Below are positions 25,262-32,970 of a DNA stretch of 64,000 nucleotides, one piece after another. A program made the translations under genes and the position numbers. The stretch spans positions 1 to 64,000 of the forward strand of contig JAJDAD010000049.1 in the NCBI GenBank assembly GCA_029262055.1. The letters are read 5' to 3'. The notes under the pieces are model-generated. The model was not told the DNA's origin and ran no database searches. It saw only the letters and a program-made list of their open reading frames with translations. The first letter of the stretch is position 1; each line of letters begins with the position of its first letter. Origin of the DNA: Candidatus Zhuqueibacterota bacterium (GTDB taxonomy: Bacteria; Zhuqueibacterota; Zhuqueibacteria; Oceanimicrobiales; Oceanimicrobiaceae).

Positions 25262-26383
25262 TTAGTACGGTCTCTGGTAAAATGGTGTTTTCACTACCTC
25301 GGCGGCTACAAATTTGTTGCGGATTTGGATTTGGATTCCAGTGCCCGCAGTGTTGTGTGGCACTGCTACGTAGCCGATGCCTATGCCCTGCTCAAGACTC
25401 GGAGAAAACGTACCGCTCGTGACATGGCCAATATTCTGTCCATCTTTGTAGATGGCGTAATTCTGGCGCGGCACGCCGCGCTCCTTCATTTGAAATCCAA
25501 CCAGCCTGCGTGACGCTCCCGCCTCTTTTACGCGCACGATAGCACCCCGTCCGACAAAATCACCCTTGTCGACCTTGGTGATCCAGCCGAGACCGGCTTC
25601 GATGGGATTGGTGCTTTTGTCGATGTCATTGCCGTACAAGCAGTATTTCATCTCCATCCTGAGGGTGTCCCGGGCCGCCAGGCCGATCGGCTCTAAGCCA
25701 TACTCTGCGCCCGCCTCAAGAATGGCGTTCCAAAGCTCCGGCGAACGCGCAGCGTCGGCGCCGATCTCAAACCCGTCTTCGCCGGTATAACCGGTTCGTG
25801 CGACAAAGGCTTTTTCACCGGCAACCATGCCCTCACGAAACCAGTAGAATTTGATTTCGCTCAGATCCAGATCCGTTAGTTTCTGTAAGACAGCTTCCGC
25901 GTTTCGGCCCTGGACCGCAAACAGGCTGAACTCATCACTGCGGTCCGTAAAATCGACCCCGTCAATCAGATGCTCCTGCAGCCACGCGAAATCCTTTGCC
26001 CGGTTTGCAGCATTGACGATCATCATGTACGAGTCGTCGAAGCAATACAGAATGAGATCATCAATAAGGCCGCCGGAATCATCGCACATTGCCGTGTACT
26101 GCGCCCGGAACGGCTCTAGCTTGCTCACATCGTTGAGAGTCATTTGCTGCAAAAACTCAAGAGCTTTGTCACCACTAAAGAAGAATTCACCCATGTGCGA
26201 CACGTCAAAAATGCCCACCGAATCACGTACTTTGAAATGCTCCTCCTTAATGCCACGGTATTGCACCGGCATCAAGTAACCGGCAAACTCGACCATCTTT
26301 GCACCAAGTTTGACATGAGTATCATAGAGTGCGGTCTTTCCGGCGTTCAAGAGTATTTCTCCTTCTTTAGGTTGTGAGTCCAT
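25262..26383 (-). CDS. gcvT: Aminomethyltransferase (glycine cleavage system T protein)
   Basis: Moves the aminomethyl carbon from the H protein to tetrahydrofolate. The 373-residue protein shows FAGYLMPVQYRGIKEEH, VGIFDVSHMGEF (around 59-70), the folate-site RTGYTGEDGFEI (near 195) and a C-terminal barrel domain with GVPRQNYAIY and TSGTFSPSLEQGIGIGYV. The start ATG abuts the stop of the aminotransferase gene. gcvH and gcvP are not in this window, and no glycine riboswitch was seen in the leader at 27554-27640. Confidence 0.96.
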   Translation of the reverse strand: MDSQPKEGEILLNAGKTALYDTHVKLGAKMVEFAGYLMPVQYRGIKEEHFKVRDSVGIFDVSHMGEFFFSGDKALEFLQQMTLNDVSKLEPFRAQYTAMCDDSGGLIDDLILYCFDDSYMMIVNAANRAKDFAWLQEHLIDGVDFTDRSDEFSLFAVQGRNAEAVLQKLTDLDLSEIKFYWFREGMVAGEKAFVARTGYTGEDGFEIGADAARSPELWNAILEAGAEYGLEPIGLAARDTLRMEMKYCLYGNDIDKSTNPIEAGLGWITKVDKGDFVGRGAIVRVKEAGASRRLVGFQMKERGVPRQNYAIYKDGQNIGHVTSGTFSPSLEQGIGIGYVAVPHNTAGTGIQIQIRNKFVAAEVVKTPFYQRPY

Positions 26384-27553
26384 TTACAGCTTCTTGAGTA
26401 CGGTCTGGATTTTTTCGAGGCCGAGCGCGATATTTTCGACTGAATTGGCATATGAGAAGCGCAGATATCCGGCACCGTACTTACCGAAAGCAGTGCCCGA
26501 CAGGATCGCAACTCCCGCGTCGTACAGAAAATGATGTTCCAGCTCCTGAGAGCTCATTCCGATTTCCTTCACATTGGGGAAAGCATAAAACGCGCCTTTC
26601 GGCGTAATGCAGCTTATTCCGTCGATTTTGTTGAGCCCATCAACTATGAAGTCCCGGCGCTCTCTGAAAGTCTCGACCATGGCATCCACTTCATCATTGG
26701 GGCCTTTCAGGGCCTGGATGGCGGCATGCTGCGAAAAGGTCGCGGTGCAGGAGTTGCTGTTGATCATAAGCTTCTCAACGCGTTGTGCCAACTCAACCGG
26801 CATGACGCCCCAACCCAGACGCCAACCCGTCATGGCGTAGGTCTTGGAGAAGCCATCGAGCAGAACGGTGCGCTCGGGCATGCCAGGTAACGCGTATAAA
26901 CTGACGTGTTCACCCTCGTAAATAATGTTCTTGTATACTTCATCGCTCAGAACCAGAATATCGCGCTCGCGCGCAACATCGGCGACCGCCTCCAGATCTT
27001 CGCGCGTGAGGATGCCGCCGGTGGGATTCATTGGTGTATTCATGATAATGAGCTTGGTACGATCCGTGACCAGAGATCTGAATTCGTCTGCATCGAAGCG
27101 GAAGTCTTTCTCCTCCAGCAGAGGCAGGGCAACGGCTTTGCCACCGACGAAATTGATCATTGACTCGTAGATCGGAAACCCCGGATTGGGATAAATCACC
27201 TCGTCGCCACTCTGGATAACCGCCATGAGCAGATAGTACATGATCGGTTTGGCTCCCGGCGTTACGACGACTTCCTCGGGCTTGGGACGAACGCCGCGGC
27301 GGCTCTCAACTTCCTCGACAATTGCCTGCCGCAACGGCATGATGCCCGCAGCCGGGGCATAGTGCGTTTCTCCGGCTCGCAGGGCAGTTACGCCCGCTTC
27401 TATGATATGCCCGGGAGTCGGAAAGTCCGGCTCGCCTATCTGCAGGTAAACAATCTCTTTCCCCTGCGCTTCCAGCGCCTTCGCTTTCCCCATCACTTCA
27501 AAAGCGGTCTCGGTACCGAGACGGTCCATTCTGTTTGCAAGTTTTATCTTCAT
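26384..27553 (-). CDS. PLP-dependent class I/II aminotransferase (aspartate aminotransferase-like)
   Basis: A 389-residue fold-type I enzyme. It has GEPDFPTPGHI at 41-51, the substrate-side NTPMNPTGG, the aspartate of LVLSDEVYKNIIYEG, the Schiff-base lysine in LDGFSKTYAMTGWRLGW and the C-terminal carboxylate-binding Arg in YLRFSYA. Subfamily signals are closest to bacterial aspartate/aromatic aminotransferases of the AspC/PatA type; the amino-group donor cannot be fixed. It is the first gene of the transcript to lolA, behind a promoter at 27611-27639. Confidence 0.92.
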   Translation of the reverse strand: MKIKLANRMDRLGTETAFEVMGKAKALEAQGKEIVYLQIGEPDFPTPGHIIEAGVTALRAGETHYAPAAGIMPLRQAIVEEVESRRGVRPKPEEVVVTPGAKPIMYYLLMAVIQSGDEVIYPNPGFPIYESMINFVGGKAVALPLLEEKDFRFDADEFRSLVTDRTKLIIMNTPMNPTGGILTREDLEAVADVARERDILVLSDEVYKNIIYEGEHVSLYALPGMPERTVLLDGFSKTYAMTGWRLGWGVMPVELAQRVEKLMINSNSCTATFSQHAAIQALKGPNDEVDAMVETFRERRDFIVDGLNKIDGISCITPKGAFYAFPNVKEIGMSSQELEHHFLYDAGVAILSGTAFGKYGAGYLRFSYANSVENIALGLEKIQTVLKKL

Positions 27554-27610
27554 TTTGAGTCCAGATTGGTCAGAAAATCAGATAGAGTAGCCGGTTTAGG
27601 AAAACTGAAG

Positions 27611-27639
27611 AATGTAATGAAAAGGCTGTCAAGAGTCAA
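27611..27639 (-). promoter_or_regulatory. Predicted promoter of aminotransferase-gcvT-thiE-ftsK-lolA
   Basis: Minus strand: TTGACT (27634-27639), 17 nt, TACATT (27611-27616), directly downstream of the rseP terminator. The leader would be about 50 nt. Confidence 0.55.
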
Positions 27640-27650
27640 GCACCGGAAAG

Positions 27651-27682
27651 AAAAAACCAGCGGCATGAAGCTGCTGGTTTTT
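27651..27682. terminator. Strong, probably bidirectional terminator after rseP
   Basis: An 11-bp stem with one G-U pair (27654-27664 with 27670-27680) encloses a 5-nt loop. The stem ends in AAA/TTT and T-rich sequence follows on the minus strand (plus-strand A at 27651-27653, then GAAAGG). It separates the rseP transcript from the aminotransferase transcript. Confidence 0.88.
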
Positions 27683-27728
27683 AAAGAGGTTGAAAGTGTT
27701 TTTTGCTGAAGATTATTGCAAACGCTCC

Positions 27729-28784
27729 CTAGAAGTTGAAGCTGTCCCACCTCGAGATATCATTGATTAGAATAAACACCATTAGCGCCAACAAAAAGGC
27801 CATTCCGACTTTTTGCACAACCAGACGGGCTTTGATTGGCACCGGGCGACGCATAACGCCCTCCAGGGCCAGGAAGACCAGGTGGCCACCGTCCAGAACC
27901 GGAAACGGCAGCAGATTGAAAAACCCGAGATTCAGGCTGATGAACGCCGTAAAGGCCAGCAGCGATTGGAAGCCGTGTTTGGCGCTTTCTCCAGCCAGCT
28001 TGGCGATAATAATGGGCCCGCCCACGGAGTTCTTAAAGGACTCCTCGCCGGTAATGATCATCTTTAGTGATTTCGCGGTTAGCTTGAGGAAATTGTAGGA
28101 GTTAGAAGCGCCGTACGACAGAGATTCAAAGGCTCCGGCCTCACGGTAAACGACTTTGACCGCAATGCCTATCATGCCGATCTTGCTCGCTTCCTGTAGC
28201 TCCGGAGTGACTCGTGCCGAAAAGGACGTGCCATCGCGATCCCAAGTGATATCGATCTCCTTTTCCGGCCGGTTATGAATGATCCTGGTTAACTCCTGCC
28301 AGGTAGAGATCGTCTGCCCATCGACCGCTGTGATGACGTCGTCAGGCTGCAAACCAATCGTTTCCGCGGGCTTGCCGCTTAGAACTTCACCGACTGTTGT
28401 CCCGGCAGTCTCTCCGATGCCCGTAAAATAAACGATGCCGGCATAGATCAAAATGGCCGTGGCAAAATTCATTAATGAACCGGCGGAAATGACCAGAATC
28501 CGCTGCCATACGTTCTTGGAGGCAAACTCCCACGAGGCGCCGGTAATCGTCTCATCGAGGCTCTCGTCGATCATTCCGGCCATTTTGACGTACCCCCCCA
28601 GGGGCAGCCAGGAAATACAATAATCGGTGTCACCATGCTTGAAACCAAAAGCCCGCGGTGGAAAGCCTAAGGAGAACCTTTCTACTTTGATTCCCACCAG
28701 CTTGGCAGTGGCGAAATGTCCAAGTTCATGGACGAATATTAGTAACCCAAGAACAAACGCAAAGGACAACAGGGTAGTTAGCAT
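27729..28784 (-). CDS. rseP: Site-2 membrane metalloprotease RseP
   Basis: Zinc protease that cuts transmembrane anti-sigma factors and signal-peptide remnants. The 351-residue protein starts at ATG 28784, behind GAGAGG at 5-nt spacing. It has FVHELGHFATAKL (HExxH at 19-23), one PDZ domain (about 120-205, GLQPDDVITAVDGQ), and the second zinc-ligand motif NLLPFPVLDGGHL near 290, with three or four membrane spans. It sits right after dxr, the common dxr-rseP pairing upstream of envelope genes. It has one PDZ domain where E. coli RseP has two. Confidence 0.95.
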   Translation of the reverse strand: MLTTLLSFAFVLGLLIFVHELGHFATAKLVGIKVERFSLGFPPRAFGFKHGDTDYCISWLPLGGYVKMAGMIDESLDETITGASWEFASKNVWQRILVISAGSLMNFATAILIYAGIVYFTGIGETAGTTVGEVLSGKPAETIGLQPDDVITAVDGQTISTWQELTRIIHNRPEKEIDITWDRDGTSFSARVTPELQEASKIGMIGIAVKVVYREAGAFESLSYGASNSYNFLKLTAKSLKMIITGEESFKNSVGGPIIIAKLAGESAKHGFQSLLAFTAFISLNLGFFNLLPFPVLDGGHLVFLALEGVMRRPVPIKARLVVQKVGMAFLLALMVFILINDISRWDSFNF

Positions 28785-28913
28785 CAATACCTCTCTTATT
28801 ACTGGTCACGACTCGCAACCTATATCATACTTTCGACAGACGGCTAAGGTTGCGAAAAGAATTTGGCGCAATTTTCACATATATACCACGGCACAAATCA
28901 TACCTGGACGCTC

Positions 28914-30074
28914 TTAACCCAAGGGGGTTCCAAGGGCACGGTGAACATGCTCCCTGGCGCAGGTGTCATACCTGAGCAGGTCTTCTACGCTGCTGCAGCT
29001 GTTGTAGTCGCAATTCGTCAGCGCATCCTCAACAAGCGCCGGCACCTGATCAAACTTGATCTTGCGGGACAAGAACAAGCTGACGGCTTCCTCATTAGCT
29101 GCATTCAGAACCGCAGGGGCCGCGCCGCCGGCCCGCAAAGCCTGAAAAGCCAAATCCAGGCAACGAAACTTCTCGAAATCGGGCTGCTCAAACGTCAGTT
29201 CGCTCAGTTGCGTAAAGTCAAGGCGCGGGAACTCCGCCGGACGACGTTCCGGGTAAGTTAGCGCGTACTGAATCGGAACCCGCATATCGGGCAAACCCAA
29301 CTGCGCTTTGATTGAACAATCTTCAAACTCCACAAAACTGTGGATAATCGATTGCGGGTGTACCACAACCTCTATTGCTGAAATATCCAGTCCGAACAAC
29401 CAGAACGCCTCGATGACCTCCAGCCCTTTATTCATCAGGGTGGCGGAATCGATGGTGATCTTGGGCCCCATGTCCCAGTTCGGATGATTTAGCGCCTCGT
29501 CGACAGTCACATTTTGAAAGTCGCCCGCTGCCCGCTCGCGGAATGGCCCACCTGAAGCAGTCAGTACCATCTTGCGGACAGCATTGGCCTCCTCGCCGGC
29601 CAGGCACTGTAAGAGGGCGCTGTGTTCACTATCGATGGGGATGATTTCTGCGCCGACCTGACTGGCCTTTTGCATGACCAGTTTGCCGCCTAGAACCAGA
29701 GTTTCTTTGTTAGCCAGTGCAACTCGCCTGCCTTTGCGCAGGGCGTTTAGCGTAGGCTGCAACCCGATTGCGCCAACCAGTGCGTTTACCACAATGTCGA
29801 CATCTTGCTGGCGGCTGATCTCCAAAAGCCCGGGAAACCCGCCGTAAACTTCGACGCCGAGCTTGCGGAATTCCACTGTGTGCGCACTTGCCACTGTCTC
29901 ATCAAAGATGGCAACGGCCCTCGGTCGAAACTCCCGGACCTGCTGCAGCAACAGCCGGGCATTTCTGTGAGTGGTCAAATACGCCACTTCAAATTGGTCC
30001 CTGAGCGCCGCAGCCACCCGCAACGTGTTACTGCCGATGGAGCCTGTGGAGCCAAGTACGGAGAGTCTCTTCAT
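28914..30074 (-). CDS. dxr: 1-deoxy-D-xylulose 5-phosphate reductoisomerase
   Basis: Second enzyme of the MEP isoprenoid pathway, using NADPH. The 386-residue protein has the dinucleotide motif LGSTGSIGSNTLRV (7-20), LANKETLVLGGK, the metal and flexible-loop region PIDSEHSALLQCL and TASGGPFRE, and WDMGPKITIDSATLMNKGLE. Its product feeds the prenyl diphosphates used by UppS and probably by the GGGP synthase homologue, both in this window. It begins 20 nt after the upstream barrel-like gene. Confidence 0.97.
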   Translation of the reverse strand: MKRLSVLGSTGSIGSNTLRVAAALRDQFEVAYLTTHRNARLLLQQVREFRPRAVAIFDETVASAHTVEFRKLGVEVYGGFPGLLEISRQQDVDIVVNALVGAIGLQPTLNALRKGRRVALANKETLVLGGKLVMQKASQVGAEIIPIDSEHSALLQCLAGEEANAVRKMVLTASGGPFRERAAGDFQNVTVDEALNHPNWDMGPKITIDSATLMNKGLEVIEAFWLFGLDISAIEVVVHPQSIIHSFVEFEDCSIKAQLGLPDMRVPIQYALTYPERRPAEFPRLDFTQLSELTFEQPDFEKFRCLDLAFQALRAGGAAPAVLNAANEEAVSLFLSRKIKFDQVPALVEDALTNCDYNSCSSVEDLLRYDTCAREHVHRALGTPLG

Positions 30075-30094
30075 AACAGGTTCGTTCAGGCCGG

Positions 30095-30916
30095 CTAACG
30101 CAGGGTGAGGCCCAAGCCGACATCGAATGAATTGAATTCCCCAAAATTCGCCGAAGCATTTGCGAAAATCAATGGCAAAACCTGAACCTTCACGCCACCA
30201 GTGTATTGGAATTGCGTCTCGGTAAAACGCTTACCTTCAATGTCCGGGAGGGGGAGCGGCAAATCGTCATTTACTTTGAGGTTGGTAATGTCGACTCCAG
30301 CCCCAACATAAACAGTCAGAATCGGTAGGGAATGGCTTATTATTCCCTCTATGCTAAACGTCCCAACTGTTCCAAAGTCGAACTCGTCCGGGGTGATGAG
30401 CGCATGGTAGGCGCCCAGGACCGTCACCTTGGGAACACCCGGCATTTGCAAAAGCCCATACTTCAGGCCCCCCCCAATCAACGTGACGCCGCCCCGGCTA
30501 TCCTGGGCCCGCGGCGGTGACAAATTCGCGTCGACATCGGCACCGATTGGGAAATAGAAGAAACGCCCGAGAAGCTCGAAAGGTCCGGGCAGACCCACAC
30601 TGCCATGTAGAAAAGCCAATCCGATACGATTTTCATCAATGAAGACCGGCAAGCCTTCAAATTCGTCCGGAACGTTTGCGACGACCCCGCGCAGACCAAC
30701 GTCAATGCCGCCGACACTATGCAGGTCAGCGGTGTGATACAGGCCGTTGCCGACGATCGCCCCAAAAAAATCCAAAATCGCCCCGATTTGCCGCTCGGGC
30801 GTGCCATTTGCCACCTGCTCTGGCGTCATGTTGTCAAATTTAAAATACTGAGCCTTTGCCGTTGGAACCGTAACCACAAAAAGCCCCATGATGATCACGA
30901 CTGATAGGGTGCGCAT
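30095..30916 (-). CDS. Exported protein of unknown function, predicted outer-membrane barrel
   Basis: A 273-residue protein with a signal peptide (MRTLSVVIIMGLFVVTVPTAKAQ) and alternating hydrophobic stretches rich in Gly and aromatics, ending FANASANFGEFNSFDVGLGLTLR as a barrel strand. It resembles DUF6588-type proteins of the FCB group, a resemblance judged by eye. The start has an AGGAGG site. It lies between a lipoate-ligase-like gene and dxr, in a block of envelope genes. Confidence 0.72.
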   Translation of the reverse strand: MRTLSVVIIMGLFVVTVPTAKAQYFKFDNMTPEQVANGTPERQIGAILDFFGAIVGNGLYHTADLHSVGGIDVGLRGVVANVPDEFEGLPVFIDENRIGLAFLHGSVGLPGPFELLGRFFYFPIGADVDANLSPPRAQDSRGGVTLIGGGLKYGLLQMPGVPKVTVLGAYHALITPDEFDFGTVGTFSIEGIISHSLPILTVYVGAGVDITNLKVNDDLPLPLPDIEGKRFTETQFQYTGGVKVQVLPLIFANASANFGEFNSFDVGLGLTLR

Positions 30917-30932
30917 TCTTGGGTCCTCCTAA

Positions 30933-31736
30933 CTAAAGATTAGTGTACTCCGGAATCATGTCCGCTACGGACTTCTCCTCCTCTGCCGATAGTTGGTCCA
31001 GGTCAAGCCTCACGCCAAACGTCTCCTCAAAGCCGGATTTTATCACCGAAACCACCTCGTCGTAAGGTAGCTCCCTTTTTAGAATACTTTCAAATGAAAT
31101 TGTGCACGCTTGCAAGTATTCGCTGCTACCGCCCTGCTTGTCGGACAGAAGGTGAATGATCTCCAGGTGCTCATCTCCAAGCAAAATGGAGCCGTGCTGC
31201 AAAACAGCCTCGGGGAAGCGCCGCTGAGCGCTTCCGACCAGCTTTCTGTTCCGGTACTTGATTTCGTACGTGGCCGAGCTAGCGAAGCAAACACCCCTTA
31301 ACCCTGACTCCGCAAACCCTGCATGCCGTCCTTGCGGCCGGCGCTCGAGCGTCAGGTTTGGTTCGAGCAAGCGCAACCCACAAATCAAGGCAGCGCTGAT
31401 GCGATTGTAGAGGCCAGAGGGACTATGGTTGAAGAGAGCGCAAGATCTTGGGATGACAATGCTGTAGGTTACCTCTTCGGCATGATAGATCGCTCGACCA
31501 CCGGTTGGGCGACGAACAAATCCGATCCCCTCGTTATTACATTTTTGTACATCCAGGTCGGCCGCATCCTGATGATAGCCAATCGAAATCGCGTACGGTT
31601 GCCATGCATAGACTCTGACCGTCGGCTCCCGGCGTGAATTGCCCCGGGCCAAAACCCCGTCAACAGCCATATTGAACGCACCACCGCCGGCCTTGGTATC
31701 GAGGAATCGCCAAACCGGATTCTCGGAAAAAGTCAA
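30933..31736 (-). CDS. Lipoate-protein ligase A family protein
   Basis: Biotin/lipoate ligase-fold enzyme of 267 residues. Conserved blocks are WRFLDTKAGGGAFNMAVDG (9-27), RRPTGGRAIYHAEEVTYS (75-92) and the catalytic lysine Lys165 in YRNRKLVGSAQRR. Lacking the C-terminal accessory domain, it could be a LipM/LipL-type octanoyl- or amido-transferase as well as a ligase. The start is a TTG at 31736; the first ATG would remove the conserved WRFLD block. It begins 10 nt after fabZ. Lipoylated GcvH, the partner of GcvT, is a possible acceptor. Confidence 0.85.
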   Translation of the reverse strand: MTFSENPVWRFLDTKAGGGAFNMAVDGVLARGNSRREPTVRVYAWQPYAISIGYHQDAADLDVQKCNNEGIGFVRRPTGGRAIYHAEEVTYSIVIPRSCALFNHSPSGLYNRISAALICGLRLLEPNLTLERRPQGRHAGFAESGLRGVCFASSATYEIKYRNRKLVGSAQRRFPEAVLQHGSILLGDEHLEIIHLLSDKQGGSSEYLQACTISFESILKRELPYDEVVSVIKSGFEETFGVRLDLDQLSAEEEKSVADMIPEYTNL

Positions 31737-31746
31737 GTTGCTTCCG

Positions 31747-32220
31747 TTAACGGTCCATTAGAGCTGCCGTCAGCTCTGCCTCACAGGCAAGCTTACCTGC
31801 AACAAAGGCTTTCCCCGCCATCTTAAAGATCGAGCGCCGGGCTTTCAGCATCTCTACTTCGAACCTGAGTTGATCACCGGGAACGACGGGCCTGCGAAAT
31901 TTCGCCTTGTCGATGCCGGTAAAGTACACCAGTTTGCCATTGGGGTCACGCTCGGAGCCCAGCAACATCATCCCACCGGTCTGGGCCATGGCTTCCAGGA
32001 TCAAAACACCCGGCATGATGGGGCGTCCTGGAAAATGGCCGGCGAAAAATGGCTCATTGATGGTAACATTCTTGATGCCTATCACCCGCGTCATGGGATC
32101 AAGCTCGAGAATTCGGTCGACCAGCAGGAATGGATATCTATGCGGCAGGACTTCCTGAATCGTGATGCAGTCTATTATCTCTGTAGACGACTGATTTGTG
32201 GATTCGTCTTCTGCGGACAT
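31747..32220 (-). CDS. fabZ: (3R)-hydroxyacyl-ACP dehydratase FabZ
   Basis: Hotdog-fold dehydratase of fatty-acid elongation. It has [13 protein letters not shown], the active-site His62 in [13 protein letters not shown] and Glu76 in [11 protein letters not shown]. The start is set at ATG 32220 (157 residues) because the upstream ATG at 32265 lies inside a terminator hairpin, and the extra 15 residues are not typical of the family. It is encoded after bamA-skp, where lpxD-fabZ-lpxA is usual; here no lpx gene follows. Confidence 0.95.
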   Translation of the reverse strand: MSAEDESTNQSSTEIIDCITIQEVLPHRYPFLLVDRILELDPMTRVIGIKNVTINEPFFAGHFPGRPIMPGVLILEAMAQTGGMMLLGSERDPNGKLVYFTGIDKAKFRRPVVPGDQLRFEVEMLKARRSIFKMAGKAFVAGKLACEAELTAALMDR

Positions 32221-32244
32221 GGGCCGGACGCCTGGAAAGTGGTT

Positions 32245-32277
32245 AAAATAAAAGCGAGCCGTCATGCGACGGCCCGC
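32245..32277 (-). terminator. Intrinsic terminator or attenuator between skp and fabZ
   Basis: Minus strand: arms at 32268-32277 and 32254-32263 form a 10-bp stem with one G-U pair around loop GCAT, followed by TTTTATTTT (plus strand 32245-32253). No promoter is evident between it and fabZ, so partial read-through is likely. Confidence 0.75.
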
Positions 32278-32359
32278 ATACTTGTTTTAACGAAATGCGC
32301 TGAAGTCCACCAGCGTTGTCTGAACAGCCGGAGGACAACACGGGGATAGCTCAAAACCC

Positions 32360-32935
32360 CTATTCTTCTGTCTTGGTGCCTGCCGCCTCGGAGACTGCCA
32401 GCGTCTTGTTTAGCTCCTTCAGAAGCGTTTCCGTAAGATCGGTTTGATCTTCGGAGGCGTAAAGAATGTTGCCGGCAACCACATCGAAAATGTACTGGTA
32501 GCCCTCTTCTTCACCAATCTTCTTGATCGCCACATTGATCTTGTCATACACCGGCTGGATGAGTTCAACTTCTTTCTTGACAGCCTCACCGCCCTGCTGA
32601 TTCCACTTCTCCTGCACAAACTGCTGGTACTTCAGATACTGGTTTTGGATTTCCTGCTGCTTTTGCGCTTTCCTCTCCTCACTTAACAACAGGCTTTGCG
32701 ACTCAAGCTGCTCCTGCAAATCCTGAATTTCCTTTTGCATGTCGCGCGCTTCCTTTTCCCACTGCGCATTCAGGTCCTTCAACTGCGTCCTGACGTCAAT
32801 AGCCTCCTTGAAAGTCTCAAGAATTCTACTGGAATTGATGTAGCCGATTTTGAGTTGTGCCTGGGCCTGATTGGCCGAAAACGCCAGCACCAACCCCGTG
32901 ACAAAAACCAAAACAGTCGCTCTTACTAAGTTCAC
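32360..32935 (-). CDS. OmpH/Skp-family periplasmic chaperone
   Basis: Periplasmic holdase for unfolded outer-membrane proteins. The 191-residue precursor has a signal peptide ending AFSANQAQAQ. It is followed by LKIGYINSSRIL, the family start, then a long charged coiled-coil (about 50-120, rich in Q, E and K) that forms the tentacle arms, and a C-terminal return (VAIKKIGEEEGYQYIFDVVAGNILY). Start GTG at 32935 behind GGAGG. It lies directly downstream of bamA, the standard location. Confidence 0.94.
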   Translation of the reverse strand: MNLVRATVLVFVTGLVLAFSANQAQAQLKIGYINSSRILETFKEAIDVRTQLKDLNAQWEKEARDMQKEIQDLQEQLESQSLLLSEERKAQKQQEIQNQYLKYQQFVQEKWNQQGGEAVKKEVELIQPVYDKINVAIKKIGEEEGYQYIFDVVAGNILYASEDQTDLTETLLKELNKTLAVSEAAGTKTEE

Positions 32936-32970
32936 TCTAGCCTCCTACCTCTTAACGTTAAATGTCAAAA

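Noticed and set aside
27554-27650. Glycine riboswitch upstream of the gcvT transcript
   Set aside because: The leader is short and lacks the conserved glycine-aptamer core; only a promoter and terminator are seen.
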